Assembly: GCA_033977485.1 (NCBI GenBank)
Contig: CM066988.1
Span: forward strand, 140,375,359 to 140,439,358
DNA length: 64,000 bases
Direction: 5' to 3'
Source: Hydrangea macrophylla
Taxonomy: Eukaryota > Streptophyta > Magnoliopsida > Cornales > Hydrangeaceae
Below, one piece after another: positions 23,179 to 32,603 of this stretch (its first letter is position 1; the number at the start of each line of letters is the position of its first letter). Made by a program: the position numbers and the translations under genes. The notes beneath the pieces were generated by a model. It made no database searches. It saw only the letters and a program-made list of their open reading frames with translations, and had not been told where the DNA came from.

Positions 23179-26100
23179 CTACTGAAAATATTTTCGAAGG
23201 TGCTGTATGTTCCACGGGTGGGAAAGCTCATGCCCGTCAAAATCTCGTAGCCAATAGGTTCCCGGTCGATGAATCCGGGTGACCGTATATGGGCCTTCCC
23301 AGTTTGGCCCCAACTTTCCATGATTCGGGATTCTGGTCGACTGGTTTACCGCCTTCAGGACAAGATCACCCACTTGGAAGCTGCGATGCTTGACCTTGCT
23401 GTTATAGTACCTCGACACCCTCTGCTTGTACGCTGCCACTCTCAGATAGGCTTGATCTCTTTTCTCTTCTACCAAATCAAGTTCGGTTCTCAGAGCTTCC
23501 TCGTTGCCTTGCTCACTGAAATTGGCTACCCGGTAGGAGGGCAATCCGAGCTCTGTGGGGACTACGGCCTCGAAGCCATAGGTGAGTGAGAACGGCGTTT
23601 CGCCTGTTGCTGCTCGGGGAGTGGTACGGTAGGCCCACAGGAGGGTCGGCAACTCTTCAGCCCACAGACTTTTGGCACTTTCAAGCCGAGTCTTGATTGA
23701 CTGCAAGATTGTCCTGTTCGTCACCTCGGCCTGGCCGTTGGCCTGAGGGTGCTCGGGAGAGGAGTAATGGTTGGATATCCCGTAGCCCGAGCAGAACTGC
23801 CGAAACACCGGGGTGTCAAATTGTCTGCCATTGTCGCTCACCAGTACACGGGGGGTGCCAAACCTGCTGAGGATATTCTTCTCTATAAAACCCTCCATCT
23901 TCTTCTCGGTGATGGTGGCCAATGGCTCGGCTTCTGCCCACTTGGTAAAGTAGTCCACGGCTATGACAGCAAACTTGACTTGCCCTTTTCCTATGGGCAG
24001 GGGGCCTACTATGTCGATGCCCCATTGAGCAAACGGCCAGGGGCTAAGGATGGGTGTCTGCATCTCTCCCGGACAATTGATCATGGGGGAGAACCTTTGG
24101 CATCTGTCACACCTTTTCACATAGTCCCTGGAATCCCGAGCCATAGTTGGCCAGTAATAGCCTTGCAGCAGCGCTTTCCGCGAGAGTGCCCGACCTCCAA
24201 CGTGGTTCCCACAAATGCCTTCATGAATTTCATACAAGATCGCTTGAATTTGCCCGGGATGAACGCAGCGGAGGTATGGGATGGTGAAGCCCCTCTTGTA
24301 GAGTATGCCATCAATTAAATGGTACCTGGCTGCACGGTATTTGGTGCGGCGGGCCTCATCTTTTCCGTCCGGTAATACGCCGGTCGCTAAGAATGTAACT
24401 ATGGGGTCCATCCAACTGGGTCCCAGGTCCACCGGGTCCACCTCCATTCCTTCTGAATTGATCACACTTGGCTCGGGCAGATATTCTATCCTTATCCCGG
24501 GCAAGTCTGACTCAGAGGATGAAGCTAGGCGGGCCAACCGGTCGGCCCTGGTGTTCTCCTCCCGCGGTATCTGCGTGATGGCCAGTCCTTTGAGTCTCTT
24601 CGAAACCGCTCGGACAAGGGCCAGGTAGGCCACCATGTTGTCTTCTCGGGCCTCATACTCCTGACTGACTTGGTTAACCACGAGCTGGGAATCACTGTAC
24701 CCTTGGACCTGCTGTGCTCCCATAGATGTAGCCAACTGTAACCCTGCCAGTAGGGCTTCGTACTCGGCTTCATTGTTTGAAGCGCGGAATCCGAACCGCA
24801 GCGCGTACTCGAGCTGGATTCCGTCAGGAGAGGTCAGGATGATTCCTGCTCCGCTGCCCTGGTTGTTGGAAGAACCGTCGACGTAGAGTATCCAGGTCGG
24901 GATGTTGATCTGCAGCCCGGGCGGCAAGACTGGTGGGTCGAGCTCGTCGGTCTGATCCTCTGCATAGGTAAACTCGACCAGGAAATCTGCCACTGCCTGC
25001 CCCTTGAGGGCTGTCCGGGGTCGGTAGACCACTTCAAATTCTTCCAATTCCAGGGCCCACTTGACGAGCCTTCCCGATGTTTCGGGTCTGCTCAGGATCC
25101 GGCGCAACGGCTGGTCTGTGAGCACTGCAATTGGGTGGGCCTGGAAGTATGGGCGGAGCCTTCGAGCAGATGTCACGAGCGCAAAAGCGAGCTTCTCAAC
25201 CCGGGAATATCTGCTTTCGGCGCCCTGGAGTGCTCGGCTTGTGTAGTACACGGGGAACTGTATCCCGTGCTCTTCCCGAACTAAAGCTGAACTGACCGCT
25301 GAAGGTGACACCGCCAAGTATAGGATCAGTTCTTCCCCCGGCGCTGGCGTTGAGAGCAGAGGGGGAGAGGCCAAGTACTTTTTGAGTTCCTGGAATGCCC
25401 CCTCGCACTCCTCCGACCATTGAAACGCCTTTCGGAGGATTTTGAAGAATGGCAGGCAACGATCGGTGGCTCGGGAGACGAATCTGTTCAGTGCGGCAAC
25501 CCGTCCGGCCAAACTTTGGACTTCTTTGGTTGATCGGGGGGACTTCATGTTGATGATGGCCTGTATTTTCTCGGGGTTAGCCTCGATTCCCCGCCTGCTG
25601 ATAAGGTGGCCAAGGAATTTTCCGGACGAGACACCGAATGTGCATTTGGCCGGGTTCAACCTCATTCCGAACTTTCTCAAAATGCTGAAGGCTCCGGCCA
25701 GATGGTCCAAGTGGTCGATCTCATCGTGACTCTTGACCAGCAGATCGTCAACGTATACTTCCATAGTTTTACCAATTAGATCTTTGAACATGTGGTTGAC
25801 TAACCGCTGGTAGGTTGCCCCGGCGTTCTTGAGGCCGAAGGGCATCACCTTGTAACAATACGTGCCTTGATCTGTGATGAAGGCGGTTTTTTCTTCGTCT
25901 CCGGGGTGCATGCTTATCTGGTTGTACCCGGAGTAGGCGTCCATGAAGGAGAGGAGCGAATGGCCGGCGGTGGAGTCCACAAGGAGGTCTATCCTAGGCA
26001 GTGGATAGCAATCCTTGGGACAAGCTTTGTTCAAGTCCGTAAAGTCCACGCACATCCTCCATTTTCCGTTACTCTTTTTGACCAGTACGACGTTGGCCAA

Positions 26101-27087
26101 CCAGTCGGGATAGAGGACTTCTCGGATTGAGCCCGCCTTGAGGAGCTTCTCTACTTCCTCAGAGACCGCAATTTGCCTTTCGGGGGCCATGCCTCGTCTT
26201 TTCTGCTTCACCGGTCGAGAGTCCGGGTTGACATTGAGGCGGTGAGACATAACCCGTGAATCAATCCCGGGCATGTCTTCGTGGCACCACGCGAAGACGT
26301 CCTGGCTTTGGCGCAGGAACTGGATGAGTCTTTCCCGGAGGCTAGGCTCGAGGAGGGTACCGATGCTGACAGTCCGGTCTGGGAGTTGAGGGTCCAGGAC
26401 CACTCTTTCCAACTCCTCTACCGGGCCGACTTTGTCGCTTGGGTCCCTCGGATCCATCTCCTGGACGCTGAAGGATTCTGTGACGGCGCTCTTTCGCAGG
26501 GAGCTGACGTAACAACTCCGTGCGGTCATCTGATCTCCGCGTAGGCTCCCGGGCCCCTGGGGGGTCGGGAACTTAACTGTCAGACTGTACGTCGAGACGA
26601 CCGCCTTGGCTTTGTTGAGGGTTGGCCTACCGAGGATGGCATTGTAGGCGGATGGTGTTTCCACGATAACAAAGTTCGCCAGCACAGAGGCTTGCTGAGG
26701 GTAAGTTCCCATAAGGACTGGAAGGTCGATGGTGCCGAGCGGCAATGTGCTGGACCCATTGAAGCCTACCAGTGGGGTCGTCACCGGTCGTAATCGATCC
26801 CGGGATATCCCTAGCTGCTCGAACGCTGAGATGAACATAATGTCCGATGAACTGCCCGTATCCACTAGTACCCTCTTGACCACATAATTGGCGATGGAGA
26901 GCGTTACAACCAGCGGGTCATCGTGGGGGCAGTGGAGATTCTGCACATCGTCGGAAGAAAAGGTCAACACGTCGGACGGCGGGGAGTCGGTGGATCGGAC
27001 GTGCCAGACATCTGCCCGGGATGCCCGAGCATGCCTCTTCCTTGCCGTCTGCGAATCCCCTCCGCCCGAGGTGCCGCCGGAAATCAC
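23179..27087 (-). CDS. pol: Pol polyprotein of element D (protease, RT, two RNase H, integrase)
   Basis: 1302 residues without interruption. Aspartic protease: VDTGSS near residue 75. Reverse transcriptase: RMCVDFTDLNKACPKD at about 344 and the catalytic YVDD at 445-448. First RNase H: about 585-690. Second RNase H, of the archaeal-like kind acquired by Tat elements: D737, E775, D799 and D849, so the DEDD set is complete and it is probably active. Integrase: zinc finger H956, H962, C993, C996 and the catalytic triad D1025, D1085, E1121. All key residues are present. Translation probably does not begin here: the frame is the same as gag and only one TAG separates them (27112-27114), with open codons between. 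The first codon of this interval is GTG, so a Gag-Pol fusion by stop-codon read-through is the simplest model. Confidence 0.93.
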   Translation of the reverse strand: MISGGTSGGGDSQTARKRHARASRADVWHVRSTDSPPSDVLTFSSDDVQNLHCPHDDPLVVTLSIANYVVKRVLVDTGSSSDIMFISAFEQLGISRDRLRPVTTPLVGFNGSSTLPLGTIDLPVLMGTYPQQASVLANFVIVETPSAYNAILGRPTLNKAKAVVSTYSLTVKFPTPQGPGSLRGDQMTARSCYVSSLRKSAVTESFSVQEMDPRDPSDKVGPVEELERVVLDPQLPDRTVSIGTLLEPSLRERLIQFLRQSQDVFAWCHEDMPGIDSRVMSHRLNVNPDSRPVKQKRRGMAPERQIAVSEEVEKLLKAGSIREVLYPDWLANVVLVKKSNGKWRMCVDFTDLNKACPKDCYPLPRIDLLVDSTAGHSLLSFMDAYSGYNQISMHPGDEEKTAFITDQGTYCYKVMPFGLKNAGATYQRLVNHMFKDLIGKTMEVYVDDLLVKSHDEIDHLDHLAGAFSILRKFGMRLNPAKCTFGVSSGKFLGHLISRRGIEANPEKIQAIINMKSPRSTKEVQSLAGRVAALNRFVSRATDRCLPFFKILRKAFQWSEECEGAFQELKKYLASPPLLSTPAPGEELILYLAVSPSAVSSALVREEHGIQFPVYYTSRALQGAESRYSRVEKLAFALVTSARRLRPYFQAHPIAVLTDQPLRRILSRPETSGRLVKWALELEEFEVVYRPRTALKGQAVADFLVEFTYAEDQTDELDPPVLPPGLQINIPTWILYVDGSSNNQGSGAGIILTSPDGIQLEYALRFGFRASNNEAEYEALLAGLQLATSMGAQQVQGYSDSQLVVNQVSQEYEAREDNMVAYLALVRAVSKRLKGLAITQIPREENTRADRLARLASSSESDLPGIRIEYLPEPSVINSEGMEVDPVDLGPSWMDPIVTFLATGVLPDGKDEARRTKYRAARYHLIDGILYKRGFTIPYLRCVHPGQIQAILYEIHEGICGNHVGGRALSRKALLQGYYWPTMARDSRDYVKRCDRCQRFSPMINCPGEMQTPILSPWPFAQWGIDIVGPLPIGKGQVKFAVIAVDYFTKWAEAEPLATITEKKMEGFIEKNILSRFGTPRVLVSDNGRQFDTPVFRQFCSGYGISNHYSSPEHPQANGQAEVTNRTILQSIKTRLESAKSLWAEELPTLLWAYRTTPRAATGETPFSLTYGFEAVVPTELGLPSYRVANFSEQGNEEALRTELDLVEEKRDQAYLRVAAYKQRVSRYYNSKVKHRSFQVGDLVLKAVNQSTRIPNHGKLGPNWEGPYTVTRIHRPGTYWLRDFDGHELSHPWNIQHLRKYFQ

Positions 27088-27111
27088 ATTGATCTGGCCG
27101 AGAGGAGGAGG

Positions 27112-28806
27112 CTAATCCGGAGTTCGGTTACCTTGTCGGGGTTGCCTGTCTGTTGTGACAAACTCGGCTAGGTGCCCCTGCTCAATCAGCTTCTCTATGG
27201 CTATCTTCAACTTAAAGCAGTCGTCCGTGTCGTGGCCATGGTCCCTGTGAAAACGGCAGAATTTGTCCCGGTTTCTCTTGCCGGGGGGTGCCCTAAGCTT
27301 TGCTGGCTGCGGGAGTAGCCTCCGAGCCTCGGCAGCGGCCATTACTTCCTGGATAGGTCGGGAGAGTGGCGTGAAGGTGGCTTGGGGCTGATCCCGGCCA
27401 CCCCGCTGCTGGTCCCGGCCGCCTCGCTGCTGATCCTGTCTGGGCTTCTTGCCCAAGCCTTTGTCCGGCCCTTCGTGCTTGCGCTTGGACCTCGGAGACT
27501 CATCTTCCCCGGTTCCGGAGCGCTTTGCCCTTAGGAATTCCTCGGTATCAATGTGCTTGCCGACCCTGTCCGAGAGTTCCACCAGGGTTGTCGGTCGGTC
27601 ACGATGGAACGACGTGGCAACCTTGGTATGTTGGACCCCTGAACAAAAGGCCATGATTGCTGCTGTCTCATTGAGATTACGGATCTGGAGCCTCTGCTGA
27701 TTGAAGCGGTCCACGTATTCTCTCAGAGACTCTCCTTTGCGCTGCTTCACAGTGAGCAGCTGGGTGTCCGGCTGTGATCGGTCAAGCATTCCCACGAACT
27801 GGCTGACGAAGAGTTTGCTCAGAGATTTGAAGTCGTTAACCGTCCGGGGCCTCAGCGAATGGAACCATTGCGCGGCCGATCCCTTTAAGGTGCTGGGGAA
27901 GGCCAGGCACAGCAGTTCGTCGGTTGTAGCGACCAGTGCCATCTGCGCCTTATAGGTGCGGATGTGGTCTACCGGACTCCCCTTGCCATCGTAAGAGCTA
28001 AGGTGCGGGGGCTTGAATTTCCGCGGAATGGGGAACTGTGTCACCCGGGAGGTGTAGGGCGACTCCGTTTCCGTGTTTGTGAGGTCGTGACCGGACTTAC
28101 GGTTCAGCCTCTCAATTTGCTGCTGCAACTCTTCGACCTGGGCTTTAACGTCAGTGTGCCCGGTCCTCCTATCTGCATCTGAATAATAAGTGGGGTCGGA
28201 TGATGATGCCTCGTCCTCATCCTCGAAGCGTGTCGATCTTGGGGATAGCACTCGGCTACGGGTCCGGGATAGCCTGTGCCTAAGATCCTCCCGGCTCAGG
28301 GTGGGCGGATCGTCGACCGGCTCCCTCACCTTTCGTCCGGACGCTTCTCCCCTTGCGGCTCGGCGTCGTTCGATGAGTAGCCGGGCGTCCTCCACTCGGC
28401 GTGCTCGGCGAGGAACATACCGAGGCCCTTCCTTTAGACGCCTCGTAGGCTGGCTACGTTCTCCCTCTCCATGGTGTTCTCGATCTGGTGGGGACACTGG
28501 TGCAGATCGGGCTTTTCCGCGGGTCCGAGCGGGCCTTTGGCTAGGAACGCTCTTTTCGGGCCGCTTTCCCGACGAAGGGTTTTTCTCGTGGTCTTTGACC
28601 ACCTTTCCATGCTGGGCCATGAGCGTCTCTATTTGCCGTTGCGTCCGGATCTGACTTTCCAAGAGTTGCTCCAGTGCCGCCGTGACTTGCTCGGTGGACA
28701 TGGAGGCAGCCCGTGTCTCGACCTGTAGACCCTCCTGGCCTGACTGGTCCGCCTGACCTGACTGTTCCGCCTGACCGGTCGAGTCAGCGGTCTTCTTCTT
28801 CGGCAT
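27112..28806 (-). CDS. gag: Gag polyprotein of element D
   Basis: 564 residues, starting at the first ATG after the primer-binding site. The N-terminus is charged and low in complexity (a GQ-rich start, then RS- and RE-rich stretches at about 80-230). The Retrotrans_gag domain follows (about 265-390), with an AFPSTLKGSAAQWFHSL block and a LTVKQRKGESLREYVDRFNQ block. A DQQRGGRDQQRGGR repeat precedes a zinc-knuckle-like cluster (C517, H520, H523, H525, C530). Gag forms the cytoplasmic particle that packages element RNA. It ends at a TAG in frame with pol. Element E encodes a clearly related but diverged Gag (29565-30926). Confidence 0.92.
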   Translation of the reverse strand: MPKKKTADSTGQAEQSGQADQSGQEGLQVETRAASMSTEQVTAALEQLLESQIRTQRQIETLMAQHGKVVKDHEKNPSSGKRPEKSVPSQRPARTRGKARSAPVSPPDREHHGEGERSQPTRRLKEGPRYVPRRARRVEDARLLIERRRAARGEASGRKVREPVDDPPTLSREDLRHRLSRTRSRVLSPRSTRFEDEDEASSSDPTYYSDADRRTGHTDVKAQVEELQQQIERLNRKSGHDLTNTETESPYTSRVTQFPIPRKFKPPHLSSYDGKGSPVDHIRTYKAQMALVATTDELLCLAFPSTLKGSAAQWFHSLRPRTVNDFKSLSKLFVSQFVGMLDRSQPDTQLLTVKQRKGESLREYVDRFNQQRLQIRNLNETAAIMAFCSGVQHTKVATSFHRDRPTTLVELSDRVGKHIDTEEFLRAKRSGTGEDESPRSKRKHEGPDKGLGKKPRQDQQRGGRDQQRGGRDQPQATFTPLSRPIQEVMAAAEARRLLPQPAKLRAPPGKRNRDKFCRFHRDHGHDTDDCFKLKIAIEKLIEQGHLAEFVTTDRQPRQGNRTPD

Positions 28807-28844
28807 GTTGATCAGTCAAAGATTTTTTCGATAAGGAAACTGAC

Positions 28845-28867
28845 GCTTCCCACAGACGGCGCCAAAC
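28845..28867 (-). other. Primer-binding site of element D
   Basis: Directly inside the 5' LTR the minus strand reads GTTTGGCGCCGTCTGTGGGA. TGGCGCC is the tRNA-complementary start typical of Tat/Athila gypsy elements (usually ascribed to tRNA-Asp). Element E has the same site at 29504-29523. Confidence 0.8.
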
Positions 28868-28996
28868 TGATGATGCCTAGAATTGTTATGAGAGGATTCA
28901 GAGAGAGAGACAGAGAGACACCAAGGAGTTGTAAGTGGTTCGGCCCCGTTAATGAGGTGACCTACGTCCACGTGTGCATCTAGGCGTTATACTAGC

Positions 28997-29503
28997 TGAT
29001 ATGCCCAAAATATGACCGAGCGGTTCAAAATCAACAACCCGTCCGATCATCACGGGCGTGATCCCAAGTATTATGGGTAGTTTCCTACTCAAGCTAGAAG
29101 ACTAATGGAAAGTGCATCTATTTCCTAATACAATTAGGAAACTTATTTGATTGGTGTCAAACACATCCTAATGGAATTATATTTCCTTATTCATGTAAGA
29201 GTAGGTCTCTTACATCTATAAAAGAGACCTCTCACCCCCATTGAAGGCCCCGGCCAATTCTGTAGTCTACACAGCGCCTCTATAATTCACCATTATACGC
29301 ATACACCCGGCCGGTATTACTGGTAGTGCCGCCCCTCTTTGTTGGCTCACCAGGCCCGCCGGTGATCTGCTAGTGAACGTGCTCAGACACACCCGTGGAC
29401 GTAGGTACCTTCATTAACAGGGCCGAACCACATACAAAAAATAGTCTCTCTCCCTCTCTCCCAAATTGCTTTACTTTACTGTTACCAATTTTTGGCATCA
29501 TCA
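28997..29503 (+). repeat. 5' LTR of element E (507 bp)
   Basis: It contains the TATA box TATAAAAG at 29217-29224 and ends GGCATCATCA just before the primer-binding site GTTTGGCGCCGTCTGTGGG. It differs from the 3' LTR by a single base that I can see (TGATATGCCC here, TGATACGCCC at 32097). Confidence 0.92.
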
Positions 29504-29564
29504 GTTTGGCGCCGTCTGTGGGAAACGACAATTCTTCTCATCAACAAATTCTTGACTGATCAAT

Positions 29565-30926
29565 ATGCCACCAAAGAAGGGTAAGAAGGCTGCGCAGCAA
29601 TCCGACCGGGATGTTCCTTCGGCCCCGGCGTCGACTGCAGCAGTCTCGACATATGAGCAAATCACCGCAACCCTCATACAACTCTTGGAGGGCCAGCGTC
29701 AAATCCAGCAACAGATCGAAGCACTGCTAGCCCAGCAAAGCAATCCTCCAACGGCCGGGAAGCGACCCGGGAACGTTGCGTACGGTCGAGAACTAATCTT
29801 GACCAGACAACGTGCCCGAGCCAACCCGTCCCGTGTTGAGGATGCCAGAGACATCAACAGCGGGCGTGGTGCCCGAAAGGAAAGGCAGGAGCATATGGCC
29901 CGGGAATCAGTCCGGGGTCACTCGGTCAAGAGCCAAGTTGTCCCTAGGCGAACGGTTACCCGGAGTCATAGCCGAGCCCGATCCCAGAGGACAGCACCCT
30001 GCCATGAAGAAGCCTCTTCCACCAACCCGACCAGTTCCTCAGATACCGGTCGGGAAGGAGTGGAAGCCCGAATCAAGTACTTACAGAAGAAGATCGACGA
30101 AGTGGCCAAAAAGCTTGGTCAAAATCATGCTCAGAATCAAGCCAATACCGAGACAGAGTCACCGTTCTCCAGCCAGATCACGAGGTTCTCCATCCCGCGC
30201 AAATTCAAGCAGCCTCATCTAGATTCCTACAACGGTTCGGGAAGCCCGGTCGACCACGTCCGGACCTATAAGGCTCAGATGGCCCTAGCCACCAACTCCG
30301 ATAAGCTACACTGCCTAGCCTTCCCCAGCACTTTGAAAGGCCCGGCCATGCAGTGGTTCTACTCCTTGGAGCCCCGATCGGTCTGCAGTTTCAAACAACT
30401 CAGCAAGCAGTTCATCAACCAGTTCGCCGGTATGCATGAGCGGCCAAAGCCAGACATGCAGCTACTAACAGTCAGACAACGGAATAATGAGTCCCTCAAG
30501 GAGTTCACTGACCGGTTCAACCAACAGAAGCTCCAAATCCGCAATCTGGACGAGACAATCGCCATCATAGCCTTCTGTTCGGGAGTTCAACACACCAAGT
30601 GCGCCGCGTCGTTCCACAGAAACCGACCGGTAACCTTGGTCGAACTCACAGAGAGGGTTGGAAAATACATCGACACTGCGGAATTTCTAAAGATCAAAGA
30701 CCCCGAGCAAGAAAGCAACAAGTCTTCTAGAAGCAAGCGAAAGCGAGATCAGCCCGGGAGTTCTGACAGTTCCTCCAGCTCACAGCAGACAGAGTCCGGC
30801 AGCCCCGACCCGACCTCCAGTTCACAGTGGTCTGAGTCCGGCCGCCCTGACACAACCTCCAGTTCACATCGGTCAAGATCAAGCAGTTCTGACTTTGCCT
30901 CCAGCACAGAGAAATCTGGAGCTTGA
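29565..30926 (+). CDS. gag: Gag-like protein of element E
   Basis: 453 residues. The start is the first ATG after the primer-binding site. A basic N-terminus (PPKKGKK) and an RS-rich region (about 80-165) precede the Retrotrans_gag domain (about 210-335). That domain is strongly similar to D's Gag in blocks such as CLAFPSTLKGPAMQWFYSL and IIAFCSGVQHTKCAASFHRN. Unlike D's Gag it has no zinc knuckle. It ends in an imperfect repeat of serine-rich TSSS.(W/H)(S/R)(E/R)S units (about 395-450), and then TGA with no pol after it. It could assemble with a partner Gag or act as particle protein alone; this is inference. Confidence 0.9.
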   Translation: MPPKKGKKAAQQSDRDVPSAPASTAAVSTYEQITATLIQLLEGQRQIQQQIEALLAQQSNPPTAGKRPGNVAYGRELILTRQRARANPSRVEDARDINSGRGARKERQEHMARESVRGHSVKSQVVPRRTVTRSHSRARSQRTAPCHEEASSTNPTSSSDTGREGVEARIKYLQKKIDEVAKKLGQNHAQNQANTETESPFSSQITRFSIPRKFKQPHLDSYNGSGSPVDHVRTYKAQMALATNSDKLHCLAFPSTLKGPAMQWFYSLEPRSVCSFKQLSKQFINQFAGMHERPKPDMQLLTVRQRNNESLKEFTDRFNQQKLQIRNLDETIAIIAFCSGVQHTKCAASFHRNRPVTLVELTERVGKYIDTAEFLKIKDPEQESNKSSRSKRKRDQPGSSDSSSSSQQTESGSPDPTSSSQWSESGRPDTTSSSHRSRSSSSDFASSTEKSGA

Positions 30927-32084
30927 CGATCCTAATCCGACCTCCTGTCTCCATCGGTCTAGATGAGCCCGACTACAGTGGTACTTGCCTGATCACCACA
31001 TGAGGCTCCGCCGATTGTCAGAGAGCCTTTCCAAAGTCCTCGGGCCTAACCCCGAGGCACCCAAAGACCTCGGGCCTAACCCCGAGGCATCTAAAAAGAC
31101 CTCGGGCCTAACCCCGAGGCACCCAAAGACCTCGGGCCTAACCCCGAGGCACTAAAAAGACCTCGAGCTCCGAACTCAGGCACTAAAAGACCTCGGGCTC
31201 CGAACCCAGGCACCAAAGACCTCGGGGTCACGCCCGAGGCACCGGCTTCGACTAGGTCCAACCGACGATGGAGGCAAACCTCCTAGGTGGCTGATGATGG
31301 CAAGCTTCAAAAGACCCTGCAACCACCATGTTCCAGGTCGGTTACCTACAGATCATAGCCTCTGTAAGACCCTCGTCTTAGCGAAAGCTTGGGGGGCAAG
31401 ATGGCGCAGTGAACTAAACAGGTAATCACACCGGGTATTTACAGGCCTCGCGGATAACCAAGTCAAAATCTTGGACAACCCGAGCACCTACAGTACTCAG
31501 AGGCATTAACTCCACTTAGGTCCAGACCGACGATAGAGGTGACTAAAATCTCTTAGGTTGGCCGACGATAGAGGAGCAAAAGGACCCTAAAGCAACGTGA
31601 TTTAGGTCGGCTCCACCAACATGGTCAAGCTCTTCTCCCAACAGTCTTGACGAAGGCTAACTGGGCAGAAGACAACCATCCTGGGGAGCTAACATAAAAA
31701 GGACCCTAGAGCAGTACGCTTTAGGTCGGCTTTTCCAACATGGTAAAATCCTTCTACCCACAGCCTTGACGAAGGTTTGCGGGCGGAAGATAACCATCCT
31801 GGGAGCCAACTCAAGCAAAAAAGACTCCGAAGTAGGCCGAGTCTCAACTCTCGGTCACTTCCCGAGCATTCAAAGACTCCGAATTAGGCCGGGTCTCAAT
31901 TCCCGGTCAGTTCCCGAGCACCTAAAGGTCTCGAGCTAGACAGGGTCTCAACTCTCAGCTAGTTCCCGCGGGCTCACCAGGCTCAGAAGCCCCGAGGCAG
32001 CTTCCACAAGCACTCAAACAGCGACAAGTAATATCAAACTGATTTCCAAACTTGCCCCGATATAGCATCTGGTCAATCTTGGAA
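30927..32084 (+). repeat. Repeat-rich non-coding region of element E
   Basis: It contains six to seven copies of a roughly 30-bp unit with the palindrome CCTCGGGCCTAACCCCGAGG (31035-31240). A roughly 110-bp pair follows, with TTTAGGTCGGC and GACGAAGG (about 31570-31690 and 31685-31805), then diverged AGACTCCGAA..AGGCCG repeats (31830-31960). No protein domain replaces pol. The palindromic units match 22966-23060 in D. Confidence 0.8.
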
Positions 32085-32096
32085 ATGGGGGGCAGC
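32085..32096 (+). other. Polypurine tract of element E
   Basis: GAAATGGGGGGCAGC lies immediately before the 3' LTR and is the same motif as in D. Confidence 0.8.
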
Positions 32097-32603
32097 TGAT
32101 ACGCCCAAAATATGACCGAGCGGTTCAAAATCAACAACCCGTCCGATCATCACGGGCGTGATCCCAAGTATTATGGGTAGTTTCCTACTCAAGCTAGAAG
32201 ACTAATGGAAAGTGCATCTATTTCCTAATACAATTAGGAAACTTATTTGATTGGTGTCAAACACATCCTAATGGAATTATATTTCCTTATTCATGTAAGA
32301 GTAGGTCTCTTACATCTATAAAAGAGACCTCTCACCCCCATTGAAGGCCCCGGCCAATTCTGTAGTCTACACAGCGCCTCTATAATTCACCATTATACGC
32401 ATACACCCGGCCGGTATTACTGGTAGTGCCGCCCCTCTTTGTTGGCTCACCAGGCCCGCCGGTGATCTGCTAGTGAACGTGCTCAGACACACCCGTGGAC
32501 GTAGGTACCTTCATTAACAGGGCCGAACCACATACAAAAAATAGTCTCTCTCCCTCTCTCCCAAATTGCTTTACTTTACTGTTACCAATTTTTGGCATCA
32601 TCA
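32097..32603 (+). repeat. 3' LTR of element E (507 bp)
   Basis: Offset exactly 3100 bp from the 5' LTR with one visible substitution and no indel. Its TATA box is at 32317-32324. Confidence 0.92.

Larger units (their letters stand above)
28997..32603 (+). mobile_element. Gag-only Tat-related retrotransposon E (TR-GAG type)
   Basis: 3607 bp flanked by a perfect 5-bp duplication CTAGC (28992-28996 and 32604-32608). It has two 507-bp LTRs, a primer-binding site at 29504, one gag-like gene, a repeat-rich non-coding region and a polypurine tract. There is no pol, so it must rely on enzymes from an autonomous relative, plausibly an element like D. The shared evidence is the LTR termini (TGATATGC...GGCATCATCA), primer site, polypurine tract, pre-LTR repeats and related Gag. 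It lies in opposite orientation to D, inside D's 5' LTR. Confidence 0.93.

Noticed and set aside
23269..28728. Many plus-strand frames of 60-190 codons opposite gag and pol
   Set aside because: They overlap the intact minus-strand gag and pol, have no domain of their own and reflect the GC-rich codon structure of the opposite strand.
23179..28806. Endogenous pararetrovirus
   Set aside because: Integrase, LTRs, primer site and 5-bp target duplication identify a Ty3/gypsy retrotransposon; no movement or coat-type gene is present.
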